DNA of 64,000 bases from Setomelanomma holmii (GCA_010015745.1 ML978195.1:1-64000); one strand, 5' to 3'; positions 46,223 through 57,404 are shown, numbered from the stretch's first letter. Translations and numbers: made by a program. Notes: generated by a model not told the origin, from the letters alone.

Positions 46223-47253
46223 ATGGCTTCACTTGACCATACCACGCCAGCTACTCGCTTCGATAGCTTCGCCGTCTACAGAACATCCTACAAGAAGATC
46301 GGCAATCACGAAATTGAAGTCGGGATCCTGGTGCCCAAAGACCTGGAACCAGGTAAACACCCAGTCATTGTCAAATTCCATGGCGGTGGTTTAGTAAGTC
46401 ACCTTTATCATACACCAATTCAACCTCACTCGCACAACCCGCATGATCATACTGACTATCAAAGATCACCGGCGACTGCCTCTATCCCGACTGGCTCGCC
46501 GCCTTCTTCATCCCCCTCATCCACCGCAACTCCGCCATCACCATCCTGCCCAACTACCGCTTGATCCCCGAACACAACGGCGCAGACATCACCTCCGACC
46601 TGGCTGATTTCTGGACCTGGTTCCACAACGGCAACGTCGACAAGTATCTTTCGTCCCAATCCCGTGACATCTCGCTAGACTACGAGCACGTGCTTGTCTC
46701 CGGAGACTCGGCGGGCGGGTACATGGCGCTCATGTCTGCGTTGACATTGCCAAGGGATAGGGTGCAAGCGTGTTTGGCGCAGTATCCAATGACGTGGTAT
46801 TTGCGGCGCTCACCAGCTGAAGAATTCCTGGATGAGCCAGCTCCCGGACCAGAGATCATCGACGAACACATGTCTTCCGTAACTCCAGACACAGTGATTT
46901 CCTCAGCCACACCGCCCGCGCGCATGCGTCTTTCCTATGCGATGTCTGTGTTCAATCGCTACCTAGAGTTCTTCGGCGACGATAAGAAGTTGTGGCCGAT
47001 GTATCTCATTGAAGACAAGGACTGGGCGCCGCCGACGTGGATTATTCATGGTGATGCGGATACGGCGGTGAGTATTGAGGATAGCAGGGAGTTTGTGGAG
47101 AAGTGGAAGGCTAGGGGTATGGGGAATGAGGCTAGGCTTGACGTTAGAGAGGGGATGGAGCATGGGTTTGATATTGGGATGAGGGAGAACGAGGAGAAGT
47201 GGTTGAGAGATGGGCTGGGGTGGGTCGAGGGGAAGTGGTTGGGTCAGGGTTAG
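46223..47253 (+). CDS. alpha/beta hydrolase (HSL/esterase-lipase type), 319 aa
   Basis: Two exons, 46223-46393 and 46465-47253. There is no signal peptide, so the enzyme is probably cytosolic. The oxyanion motif HGGG (53-56) sits at the end of exon 1, the nucleophile is Ser139 in GDSAGGY, an acid is at Asp254/Asp256 in HGDADTAV, and the base is His290 in MEHGF. This arrangement matches carboxylesterases and lactone hydrolases of the hormone-sensitive-lipase group. It lies 338 bases downstream of the aldolase on the same strand, so it might hydrolyse a sugar lactone or ester for the same pathway; that link rests on position only. Its 3' end is 70 bases from the convergent GPI-like protein gene. 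Confidence 0.88.
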
Positions 47254-47323
47254 CCTGCGAGTATGGACGTGGAGGTGGAGATGAATGGATGAATTAGTAT
47301 GGATCTTGGGATATGCACTGGAC

Positions 47324-48354
47324 CTACCATACACTCGCAGTATACACCACCACAGTCGTCGCAAGCATAATCATCCCCCACACCGACGCAGCCATGACTT
47401 CCCCCGCCCCTCCAAGCGCAGACTGCGATCCTCCACCAGCAATTTCACCCTGCCCATTTCCACCACCATTACTCCCTCCACTGTTCGTTCCTGGCCCACC
47501 AACCTGCCCACCATCACTCCGCGGCGTCGTTTCAATCGCAATATTTTGAATCGGCTGGCCCGGCGGATTATTCACGCTCGCGACCAGCGCGCTGAAGTTC
47601 ATCATCGGATTCTCAATACTCGCACAACTGACGCGTCCGCCATTGGCGCTCAGCGGGCCGGGGTTCGGTTTCGTCTGCAACTGTCCCGCACCTGGGAAGC
47701 GGGATATCGAGTTCGTAACGCTGATTGGTAGATTGAATATTGTGTACCGATCATCCCCGTTCAATCTGTAATTCTGGTGTATGGAGATGTTGTATTCGCC
47801 GCGCAGGGTGCCTTGGGTGTCTTGCCCGTCGCCGACGAGACAGTCTGGCCACTCGAAGTTGATGTGTTTTACTGTTTGGCCGAGTTCTTGCTGCGTTATG
47901 TCTGCGAAGGGTGGGGTAGAGGTTGTGATGTTTGAGATTGTGAAGTTCTTTTGGAGTATGGTGGAGGTGAGGAAGAGGGTGAAGTTGTTGACTTGGGTTA
48001 GTGGGTCGGATGTGCTGCGTGGTGGGACGGGGAGTTTACCGTCGCCGGAGACATCGAGGGCGATTTGGAGGAAGTCTCCGCCCATGGGTGTGAAGGGCTG
48101 GGGCTAATGGGATGTTAGCGGTTGATAAGGGCGATGTAGGATATTGCGCATACTGCTAGGATTATGCCCAGCCCAGGAGTGAAGATGCGTCCATTGACAA
48201 TGTTGAATGCGCTCTTGTCTGGCTGTCCATTCTGTCGTCTGTGAAGTCGGTGGTCACCTGCCCACGATCCAATCGTCTGCGCATCGCCCGAATCCCAAAT
48301 CAAACATGATGAAAAGAGTAGTAGTGAACGCGGTAGAGAGAATAATGTGTTCAT
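47324..48354 (-). CDS. secreted, probably GPI-anchored cell-surface protein, 326 aa
   Basis: Two exons, 48354-48154 and 48103-47324. The first exon encodes a signal peptide (MNTLFSLPRSLLLFSSCLI...) and an RR dipeptide that could be a Kex2 site. The mature protein contains NGRIFTPGL followed across the junction by APQPFTPMGGDFLQIALDVS, a block I associate with fungal surface proteins of unknown role. Several N-glycosylation sequons (NFT, NIT, NIS) follow, then a Gly/Ser/Asn-rich spacer. The C-terminus is a short hydrophobic tail (GMIMLATTVVVYTASVW) preceded by small residues, as needed for GPI attachment. Function is unknown; a wall-associated role is likely. Confidence 0.85.
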
Positions 48355-50386
48355 TGCACAGCAACGATAGTTATTCTGTGCTCACGTAACATAGAGGACG
48401 TCAAGAAGGTAAGTGGGCAGCCCACGCAACGGAGCAAGTTGCGCATATCAAGGCAGAGTCATTATATGAAATGAGCCGCTATAACCGATTCAAATCCTGA
48501 AATGCAGCGCATGAGATCACACACGAAGTGGGTGTAGGCCGATCATGCCTTGCACGTAGCCGAGAAGTTCGCGACGTCCTAGAGCGGCGAACGGATCTGT
48601 CTCCGGATGCGATGGATATGCAAATGTGCGTTTGAGACGTGTGATGTCTGAGACATGGTCGATTGTTGCTGAGCCGTGCCTGAGGCGGGAATGACGCTTG
48701 AGTACGAATATGGCTAGCGCTTCGCTTATTCATCATAAGCTTGGGTCGCGGTCAGGTCGTTTGTTCCTTCCCACGCTCATGTTCATTACGTTGTAAACAG
48801 CGCCATCTGACCATGATCTCGTTGCCACCAGTTTCCTAAGAAGATTGCGAATTGCCTGATGTAGGCCTCTCTTCAAAGCAGTACACGCATCGTGAAGCCA
48901 CACGACTACCTTGGACAAGCGCGTCATGCCCGCCATTCTTGTTCTCTGAGCATAGAAATGACCCTTCAGCGCTCGAATGTAAGAGCTGAGATGGTATGCG
49001 CAAGGGACGCTTCTCCGATGGGAGCACATGCATTTCTGAAAGACCTCACGAACAGCTGGCCAAGGGGTTCGCCAAGCATCGAATGTTGAAAATATGAGCA
49101 TGCGCCAAACAGTCGATAACGGTTTTCAGTCTTGACTGGCTCGGAAGATTTTAAGCTTTAGGGCTGGAGCTCACCAATGCTACGACGCAAGGCGAGAGCT
49201 CAGATGCATATCCGCCGCCACCACGTTCAGCTGAACCGGCCATGCAAACAGACCTCCATTACCAGCTCGCATATCTCGCTTTTCACGCCTGAAAGAGTCA
49301 CATATGGCAATGGTCTTCATAGCCAAGATGTAGTGCGATCTGCTACCAAGCCAGCTATGCGCCACAAACAAATGGTAGGAGTAATTTTTTTCCATTCTGC
49401 GAAAATCTGTCTATTATCGATCACATTTGAAATGCTTCCATCGCCACGAGGTTTCTTTCTTCTCATTGCGTATTCCCCAATTGGAGAGAAAAGGAGGATG
49501 TTGAGATCCTTGTGACGGTGTGACACTTCAGGTTGTAAAGGGTTCAAGGGGGACAATCTACCCACTCACTCACATAGTCGCTGGCGACTTTCCCAACCGT
49601 ACGCGACAATGCCATTGCGAAGGTAGAAGGACAATTCGACAGCTTCGACTCGATTGAGCCCAAGCTTGGCTAGATTCAGGACTTTGCAGGGCTGGGTCTG
49701 CAGAGGTGCCAACTTGGCGTGTAATGAAGCTCTTATTGTACTTCACAGTGATGTCTGTGTATTCGGGATCTGAGCAAGTAGTCGGTGAAAACTGACCGAG
49801 GAGGATTACCTCATCCGGTTGATTCCTCGTTGCCCATTCCTTAGCAAATAAAAGTTCGTGCTACAAGCCGCTCACACCAACCTGGCGAAGCAGCGACGGC
49901 AGCTGTGCTTATTCATTGCTGCACCAGTGATGTCGACGGTGACTTTGAGTTCGTGAATATGCTGCAGTGTGAGGCGATTGCCTAGTAAAACTACGCTTCG
50001 TCACACCAATATGAGACAATGTGGCACTAAGTCTGCCTTTGCAAGCCGCTGTCTGGTAGGTACTCCTCTTCAGCTGTACTCGTCTTCCCTGTTTCAGCGA
50101 CATGCAGCGATATGCAACCTCATCCATTGCTGTGTACTTTGATATGATCCGCCTTGGGATCTGTAGAGTCGCCGGCGTATAGTCGAGCCACAAAGTTCTA
50201 GATAGCAGAGTATATCTATATGCTAGCTAACAAGTTCTGCACTACGTGCACAACGGGCAAATCAGCAGGGGCGGGTTAGTGCCACGTGGCGGTGGCTGTG
50301 CTAGTCCATCGCCTACGGGAACAAGTAGAAAGAAACATCGATCGCATCGCTCGCTCCGTACACAGTCCCCCCACACAGAAGACCTC
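48355..50386. other. gene-free stretch, about 2 kb
   Basis: A 122-codon minus-strand frame at 48733-49101 and several shorter ones lack motifs and supporting composition. I see no repeats with clear ends. Confidence 0.45.
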
Positions 50387-51554
50387 ATGAGCGAAGACGG
50401 CAATGGAAGCGACACACCGTCAGAACGGAAACGGGATAAATTCAACCAGTTGCTGTATGTGAACTATGCTACGAGTAGCCCCACTTATGCCCCGCCTCAT
50501 CGCATCTTGCAGCCATCCTGTATCTGACATCTTTGACAGGCAGAAGAGTTATCACCAGGGTGATATAGCACTCAAACACGCACTTGGTCTCGGCGCTACG
50601 CAGAATGTAATTCCCATCTCCCAGCCTTTGACCAGCGGGTCACCGCGAACAGTTGAGGTTGGCTGGCATCCTGTGGGTGGATTAGCGGGCAAGTGGTTCG
50701 CGGAGAAGACGGGGCTAGGTAAACTGATTACGGACAAAATCAATGAATATCCCGATCCGACGCAGCATTGGGCTGTGCTAGTGGGTGGTTATGCGCATCA
50801 ATTGTGGATGGACGAAAGTTTCGATGTCATCTATACGAATGCGCGAATTGAACCGAAGGAGTAAGTCACGTTCACAAGAGTGGTATGACGTGCGCTTACC
50901 GTTGTGTATAGGTGGAGGACATTCCACGTTGGAGAGACGTGCTTCAATGACGATGCGCTCAGGAGGGCCGGTGAGTGCTCCGCTTGAAACTGTTCTAGGT
51001 ACATGATACTCATTGCACGGCATTTAGGCGAGGCCGTCATACAACAGATCCGTAGCACGCGCCCAGGCTACAATCTGATCAGCAACAACTGTCAAACCTA
51101 CGTTCTGCAGCTCCTCGATGCTATCAGGGTCTCCCAGATCAAAGAGTTCGGCACTACACTAGCTGTATACGATCGTCTATTTGGAACTGGAAAAGTTTCA
51201 GATCTCTTTGTGGATGGAGATGGTAATTTACAGCCCAACAATTCAGCAGGTGAGGGGATGGTAGTAGCTCCAATAGAGGGCCAGGAAATAGGTGTCATTG
51301 GCGGAAAGGCTAATCATAGTTCTGTGTTATATCACCATCCTGAGGCGTTGTTGCATCAGGGCCAGGATACTGCTAGCGGGCCCACGCAGGAGAACTCGAT
51401 CCTGTTTGCGCAGCAGGTGATGAATGCAAACACCACGCAACTCAACGCGGAAGAGGAGATGCATAGAGGCATAGGCGAAAAGACCCACATAGAACCTAAG
51501 GGGAGAAGCTGGAGCGAGAAGACGAATTCTCTTCTAGGGAGGTTCAAGCGATAG
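50387..51554 (+). CDS. papain-like-fold (PPPDE/LRAT-like) fungal protein, 324 aa
   Basis: Four exons: 50387-50454, 50540-50860, 50912-50970 and 51028-51554; all junctions are GT-AG and keep the frame. The core reads HPVGGLAGKWFAEKTG, then DPTQHWAVLVGGYAHQLW, EWRTFHVGET and YNLISNNCQTYVLQLLDAI. A His in a beta-strand followed about 85 residues later by an NNC motif at a helix start is the layout of permuted papain-fold enzymes (PPPDE deSUMOylases, LRAT acyltransferases). That makes a peptidase, deubiquitinase-like or acyl-transfer activity possible. The C-terminal ~120 residues are polar and probably disordered. Related proteins are common in filamentous fungi and mostly annotated as hypothetical; the fold assignment is inference. 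Confidence 0.82.
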
Positions 51555-52962
51555 GCTCGATGACACAACTTCCAGAACTCATTCTCTCTGGAAAATCGAG
51601 GAGGTGCGATCTTTTCAAGGGACTGATATATGGTCAAGGCTACTAGGTCGCCCAAGATACGGATCGAGACCAACCTTCACGGCCGTAGTGTATTTTGATA
51701 TTTACTATTCTTTGTTAGCATCGTAGATTAGCATGAGCGCCCACCAAATCGGGTGAAGTATATTTCGTTAATGAAATTGGCTTGAAAGGATAGTGGGTGG
51801 TCTGAATGTGGGCCAACATGGTGCGAAATCCTAATCTCCGCGCAGCTTTAGGTAAGCTCTAGAATGCTAAGATGTATCCTCAATGCATTGCCACAAAGCT
51901 CAGGACAGCTTAGTCATTGATTGATTTAACACAGTCGAAGCTCAGGTTTGAAAGCGGAAGTGGGCTCTAGTTCGGTCACTTTTGATGTAAGTGTCTTCCG
52001 CGTGCTGCCAGCCAGAGTCGGATGGTTTAGGTGTGACGTAGTCAGCTTGCACGAATAGCAATTATGCGGTGAGACAGGCGAAAGGTATTGTCGCCGCAGA
52101 CTTCAGAGAGACGCTTTATCCTACTCGTTTAGAACTCCAATATTTTCGAACTTTAAAATCGATGTCTTAAGATGCTCAAGATTGTCCATTGTGGCGTGGT
52201 CTGGGAAGGAGCGGCGGGGCACTAGCCTCACTGAAACTAGTTTAAAGTGATACTCGATTTCCTACTGTCCGCCGATCCTGGTCCTTTCTTTGCAGTCCAA
52301 CAGCAGACAACTACTGTTCATGCATCTAACTCAGACGCTCTCGTTCAACTCATCCACGTGTCATACTGGCATGTGCTCACCATTGGCCATTTGTCTTGCA
52401 TGCTCTCTGGACGGAAACCATGCGCGCCAGCGACGGCAGTCTCAGTTTGCAGGTGCAAATTACGACACCTAGACATTTCGACCCAGCTCGATCAATCTTC
52501 GTCCAGCCATGAAGCTACTGAGTCTATCTTGAAATCCATCAGCGCTAAACATTGTGCAGCTGCCCACGCAGACGTATGAACAGTACACCACTGCATCTCA
52601 CATTGTGTTAGGCTAAACACCAGAGTGCACATCCCGAAACTGATAGCATACTGTGGGCTCACAATGTATACCGTGAATTTGCTAGAGACACCGTAATCGA
52701 TCTTGTTTACTTCAGCACTTCAACAATGTCAGAGCATTTCAACAGCATATAAGCCTCACCCAGCGTTCTTCACAGCCTCAATAATCCATTCGAGCTTGTC
52801 TCATCCACCTAGAATCCAATTCGCGGTTCTCTTGGATCTGCTCAGCCTCGTATCAGCACGGAGCATTCATCGCCGAGACGTAACTATCTTACGTTTGGAT
52901 TTCGAACGCCACTTTGGGGACTCCATCGTTCTCCTGGTGAGAATTGTTATTGAGCACTTCCG
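51555..52962. other. gene-free stretch, about 1.4 kb
   Basis: Frames are short and overlapping. The right part is the promoter and 5' leader of the AAA ATPase. Confidence 0.45.
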
Positions 52963-55305
52963 ATGCCGCATTGCCTTCGGCCGGGGGATTTCGCGACACT
53001 CTTCGGTTCTACAGATATGAACCAGGCCCGTCAAACCCAAGCTCCATACCAACACCGAAAGGTCAAAGCTGAAACTGAAGACGAAGCAGCCGCAGTAGAC
53101 AAGGGCGCCTCGGGAACTGGCATGGTCGATACCCTACAAACCTTGACAACGATGGGAAACTCGGCTATCTTCGAACGAATTCGCTCCCAAATTAAGAAAC
53201 GCACTGGTAACCGAGTCGACGTCCACCTTTTGATGGGCGCCTTCTTCGCGCTGAAAGCTGCTCATACCATCGTCCCGGCCATGGCATCATCAGTCTTTGA
53301 CCAAGGCAAGACGAATGTCTCTTCGTCGGTCATTGTCCCCCCAAACGACTTGATCTTATACGAACCTCTGCGTCGTTTCATTGGTCAAAAGGTTATCACT
53401 TTTGGGCATCGCTGGTACAAGTTCTCTGGAGAGCACAAAATCACCAACCGCGTCGACGAACTTGAAGATATTCCTGGTGCTGCAAAGGAGACTTTCCAGC
53501 ACAACGGCACAACTTTCTTCTTCGATGAGAAAGAAGTGCCGGGAGAAGATGATGATCCACGCTTGACAATACGCTGCTTGGGTCACTCAAACGCTCCTCT
53601 CCTGAAACTCCTAGACTTTGTTCGACAGGAAGCCAAGAACAGCTTTCAGCTTACGGTGATCAAAATAGCGGCGGTGGGACGAGCAAAAGAAAATACCTGG
53701 CGTGCAGAGCGTTCTTTGTCGACCATCGATCTGGACCTCGAAATAATGACTAAGATCAAAATGGATGCAGAGGCGTTCTTCGCAGAAGACAGCCGTGGCT
53801 TCTACGAGTCTATTGGCCGACCTTATTTCCGAGGGTGGCTTCTCCATGGACCTCCTGGAACGGGCAAGACATCTATCTCCGTAGCTGTCGCGTCACACTT
53901 CGAGGCCCCTCTCGTTCTTGTCACACTGAAAGGAGTGACTGACCAAGATTTAGAAGCCGCATTCAAGACTCTACCTGCTCGGTGTGTCGTTCTTCTCGAA
54001 GACATAGACTGCGCAGGTGCGGATGTGGGTGATCGGGACGTCCATGGTGTGAATACATTTTCCGCCGGAAACGCTGGCGTCCCACGCGGTTCACCTGCGT
54101 TGACCTCTGGTGCAACACAACAGCCATGGTTGCAGAAGCTGTACGGTCAGCAGGGACATCCACATCAACAGCATTTTTCAAAGATCGACCACCAAGCCCA
54201 GCCAGTCCATCCCGGCGGACTCTTCGGAGACCTCGGCATGTATCAAGAACCCTCCCAATCTGTAACTACTTCAGCAACAGAGTCTAACCCACCTGCACCC
54301 GTCTCTTTGAACGGATTGCTCAACGTGATAGACGGCGCCGCTGCAGCCGAGGGTCGACTACTCATCACGACCACCAACTGCCCCGAGAAGCTCGACAATG
54401 CCTTTCTCCGAGCCGGCCGTGCTGACGAAAAGTTCAAGATTGACTACGCTACCAAGCTTACCGCCGAACTCACTTTTAAGCGCATTTTCGGTTTGGACAA
54501 GAAGAATAAGTTCAAGCCAGAGGCAATCGATCGCCTTGCGAAAGCTTTTGCAGCGCAGTTCCCGTCTCGCAGCAAGATCTGTACGGCTGAGCTAGCTAAG
54601 TACTGCGGTCAGTATCGCGCACGCCCGCACGAAGCTATCAGAGAGTTTGCTGACTGGCTCAAGGTCGGCGATGACAAGTTCGCTTATCGCGTGACTGATC
54701 TCACTTCATATGTCGAAGATGACGGCGTTAATATCCCGGAGCCATTCAATTTGGCGTTGCTCGAGGTAGGTTCCGATGACATGCTTGACATTCCTGCCCC
54801 AGAAATTCCAACGCCACTAGCCGAGGCTGCACCAAATTCTGCTCCTTGGTATCCTTTCGATTGGATCCGCGGTGAAAAGATCGGCAAGCCTGCGGTCGTT
54901 GGGGAAGAGCAAATCGCCGGGTTTTCAGGGCATGTCTACGAAAGCATCAGCCTCACTGACAATGGTCCCAAGCCATCTCGCCACATCGACTTTGATGTGG
55001 AAGACGTACTTATGGACTTTGTGCCTGAGTACGCTCTCAGGAAACATCTCACCAAATCCGCCGCATGTTCACATGCATATGAGCAATCAATCTGGGACCA
55101 AGTTTCTTGCGCCTCTGCCGACTCGGACGATCTGGCTTGTGTTTCTCCTCGTCCTCTCGAGGAAGACACAGCAAGCCCGATATCCGACACTAATTGTGGT
55201 GCAGAACTTGGTATTGAGATAAAGGCTGACACTGGTGTGCTTGCCAACATAGATACATTTGGGCGTAGCGACTCCTTGGTCGATATCTTGCAGCCGTTCG
55301 CATAA
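52963..55305 (+). CDS. BCS1-like AAA ATPase, 780 aa
   Basis: Single exon. The first in-frame ATG is 52963; ATG 53017 would give 762 aa and is equally plausible because the 18 extra residues look non-conserved. A BCS1_N-type region precedes the AAA module. The module shows Walker A GPPGTGKTS (starting near residue 296), Walker B VVLLEDIDCA, sensor 1 LLITTTNCPEKLD and the arginine finger in LRAGRADEKF. Between Walker B and sensor 1 lies an extra ~90-residue Gly/Pro/Gln/His-rich insertion, usual in the fungal accessory branch but absent from mitochondrial Bcs1. The long C-terminal tail past the AAA lid is also typical of that branch. The catalytic motifs are intact; the substrate is unknown. Filamentous fungi carry many such paralogues. 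Confidence 0.88.
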   Translation: MPHCLRPGDFATLFGSTDMNQARQTQAPYQHRKVKAETEDEAAAVDKGASGTGMVDTLQTLTTMGNSAIFERIRSQIKKRTGNRVDVHLLMGAFFALKAAHTIVPAMASSVFDQGKTNVSSSVIVPPNDLILYEPLRRFIGQKVITFGHRWYKFSGEHKITNRVDELEDIPGAAKETFQHNGTTFFFDEKEVPGEDDDPRLTIRCLGHSNAPLLKLLDFVRQEAKNSFQLTVIKIAAVGRAKENTWRAERSLSTIDLDLEIMTKIKMDAEAFFAEDSRGFYESIGRPYFRGWLLHGPPGTGKTSISVAVASHFEAPLVLVTLKGVTDQDLEAAFKTLPARCVVLLEDIDCAGADVGDRDVHGVNTFSAGNAGVPRGSPALTSGATQQPWLQKLYGQQGHPHQQHFSKIDHQAQPVHPGGLFGDLGMYQEPSQSVTTSATESNPPAPVSLNGLLNVIDGAAAAEGRLLITTTNCPEKLDNAFLRAGRADEKFKIDYATKLTAELTFKRIFGLDKKNKFKPEAIDRLAKAFAAQFPSRSKICTAELAKYCGQYRARPHEAIREFADWLKVGDDKFAYRVTDLTSYVEDDGVNIPEPFNLALLEVGSDDMLDIPAPEIPTPLAEAAPNSAPWYPFDWIRGEKIGKPAVVGEEQIAGFSGHVYESISLTDNGPKPSRHIDFDVEDVLMDFVPEYALRKHLTKSAACSHAYEQSIWDQVSCASADSDDLACVSPRPLEEDTASPISDTNCGAELGIEIKADTGVLANIDTFGRSDSLVDILQPFA

Positions 55306-55809
55306 ATTTTGCCATAGACCAGCACATGTTCGATGCACAACATCAGTGCGAAGTTAAAAAAAAAAAGTATATGAAGTGTATTCGTGATCAATGCAATGAA
55401 TTCAGGACAAGACATAACTTTGGATGCAATGTATTTGGAGATGCAGGGCAAGAGTCCGAGCATGGAAGTCATGCAATTGGTAGTGCACTCTCAACTCGCG
55501 ATCCCCGGTGAATCAAGAAGTAAAGCCCTCCCACTTTTCTCGGCCGGTTTTCATTTCACCATAACCAGAAACTAAGATCACGCTTGTTCAAGACGATGCA
55601 ACGTTATTTTCCGCAATAAGGCTCGGCACGCATTGCGCAATTGGCTACACAGCCTAAGCCATTTTGTAGAAGGTCAAAAGTATATGATCAATACTAATTG
55701 ATAATTTGTTCGAATGAGGAGAGTGGTCTGTTCCGTTCCGCGCATCCTCTATGCTCCCACACAAGCCGAGTCAGAGAGCAGGAGTAATATGTAGCACGCT
55801 GTGCATATG
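55306..55809. other. intergenic, no gene recognised
   Basis: It contains the 3' side of the AAA ATPase gene, with an A-run near 55356. No gene is seen. Confidence 0.45.
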
Positions 55810-56079
55810 TTATATCTCACGACTATGCCAACTTGCGGAGAACTTGCTCAACATATCTTCAATCTCCCCAACAAGCCGTTTCCTGGTCTGTAGGCCTCGT
55901 CGAAGACGCTCATTCGATAAGTCGTGCAGCTACTTGTGTGCAATATTGTCAGAAACGATATGCAAGTACTCGAATCTAGTATTCCCTTCTAGCAACGCCT
56001 GCGCCATATGCTCTATCTCTAGATTCACCCAGTCGAAGAAATTTTTCTTGTCTTTAAAGCTATATCTTTGTTTCCTGGA
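55810..56079 (-). pseudogene. possible decayed ORF, family unknown
   Basis: A minus-strand frame from about 56079 to TAA 55810 reads as plausible protein on both sides of a single TAG (55930-55932): DKKNFFDWVNLEIEHMAQAL before it and LQTRKRLVGEIEDMLSKF after it. No start codon is found in frame. A short ATG frame at 56182 leads towards it but ends before joining. I do not recognise the family. It follows the broken dUTPase-like gene in the same direction and could share its history. Confidence 0.3.
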
Positions 56080-56197
56080 GGACTGAAGAGAGAGTGTAGT
56101 GGATCCCATGCTCGACTGGATTGGAGGCAGGTGCCGCGTCTGCTAGTACGTTCGTCCAGGGTATTGTCGACCCGTTGACCATGGTACAAGCCCACTC

Positions 56198-56782
56198 TTA
56201 GACAAACGTTCGGCCTTGATATACGCCATTATAACCTTCCACGGGCTCACTCATCTGATGAAACACCATTTGAGCAAGCTTTGCGTCTTTGATCAACCGT
56301 AAGCCATGAGGGTTGACCACCTAAAGCATCGCGCCGATGGCGCCTTTGTATCCACTATCCATAACACCCGCGTGGATGAGTGCTCCGGAGCCGAACAATG
56401 AGCTACGAACGAAAATCTGGCCCATGAGGTCAAGAGGCATGTTGACAATCTCATGGAATTCAACGAGGTAGGAACCGCAGGAGACGTCGGTGTACTCGCT
56501 GGGACAATTGTTGTATTTTTCGGGTGTTTGCTGGGTACTGTCGTCGATTGAGACTGACGGTTCAATAACGGCCCTGCTCGACCTTGAGTCTCTTTTAAAT
56601 GGAATTTCGACCGTTTGTGCCGTTCTTCGTTGTTTGTTGTCGAAATCGATAGTGCCGGGCGATGTCCATGTCATTATTCGCTTGAGTGTAAGGTCGATAC
56701 CACATGGTTGAGTCTGGTGCTCGGCTGAGAGCACTTGCGTGATGATCTTACATGACAGCGCGACACGCCCAGGAATGATCAT
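56198..56782 (-). pseudogene. dCTP deaminase/dUTPase-like gene with one in-frame TAG
   Basis: The frame runs from ATG 56782 to TAA 56198, 194 codons, broken only by TAG at 56321-56323. The product begins MIIPGRVALS and has the Dcd-type signatures: GIDLTLKRI, GTIDFDN, SCGSYLVEFHEIV, MPLDLMG, FVRSSLFGSGALIHAGVMDSGYKG, then past the TAG VVNPHGLRLIKDAKLAQMVF. Intact enzymes convert dCTP or dUTP to dUTP/dUMP and control dUTP levels. The order of motifs resembles archaeal/bacterial dCTP deaminases more than the short trimeric eukaryotic dUTPase. The TAG stands in the 'LxV.NP' strand, where Gln is my best guess for the ancestral residue (CAG-to-TAG). All other conserved positions survive, so the break is recent or tolerated. 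Confidence 0.78.
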
Positions 56783-57404
56783 CGTGCTAATCGTCAGCGA
56801 TAATCCCTTGATAGGGGACAGCGTACAGTGGTAGCGAGTCAATGGATTGGCGCTCGTAAGCGGTCGAATGGTAGCCTAGTGGACATGGGAGGAGGAAGTT
56901 GCGAGCCCTCTTTTATTATTGGGCACAGAGTGGGGTTCAAATGGAAGGCACGTGCACGATACAATGACCTCCCTCACGGGGAGAGCCTACTGCGGGACGG
57001 GGGAGACACCCGTACTGTATCCTCTCAATCATGTTTCGATGTACCTTGAATGACATCGACTGTCTGGCGGAATGGATCGGATTGATAGATTGAATATCTG
57101 ACATGACTTGATCTCGACAAAAGAAATACCTAAGTGAGCGAGCTAAAAGGAAACAACTCCGTAAGGCGCCACGCTCGTGAGCGATGCTCATTGGGTATCG
57201 TATAATAGAGGCGGTGAGACGTATATTGGTAAGGAAAAACGGTTCTAATGGCCAGTGGCTGCAAGAATGGCTTTGCGGCTAACGGCTCGATTCGATTGAT
57301 CGGTGAAGGCGCGACAAGGCTTCGACGGTGGATGCGAGGGGATGTGAGACACCCCTTTGAGTTGCTCGCCAGAAATAGCATCTTGTCCATCGTTGGCAGT
57401 CAAA
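56783..57404. other. intergenic, no gene recognised
   Basis: Short frames only, between the dUTPase-like gene and the end of the next minus-strand gene. Confidence 0.45.

Noticed and set aside
4236..56323. reassignment of TAG as a sense codon in this organism
   Set aside because: Intact genes here (for example the Zn2Cys6 regulator) end at TAG exactly where their family ends, and their frames carry no internal TAG.
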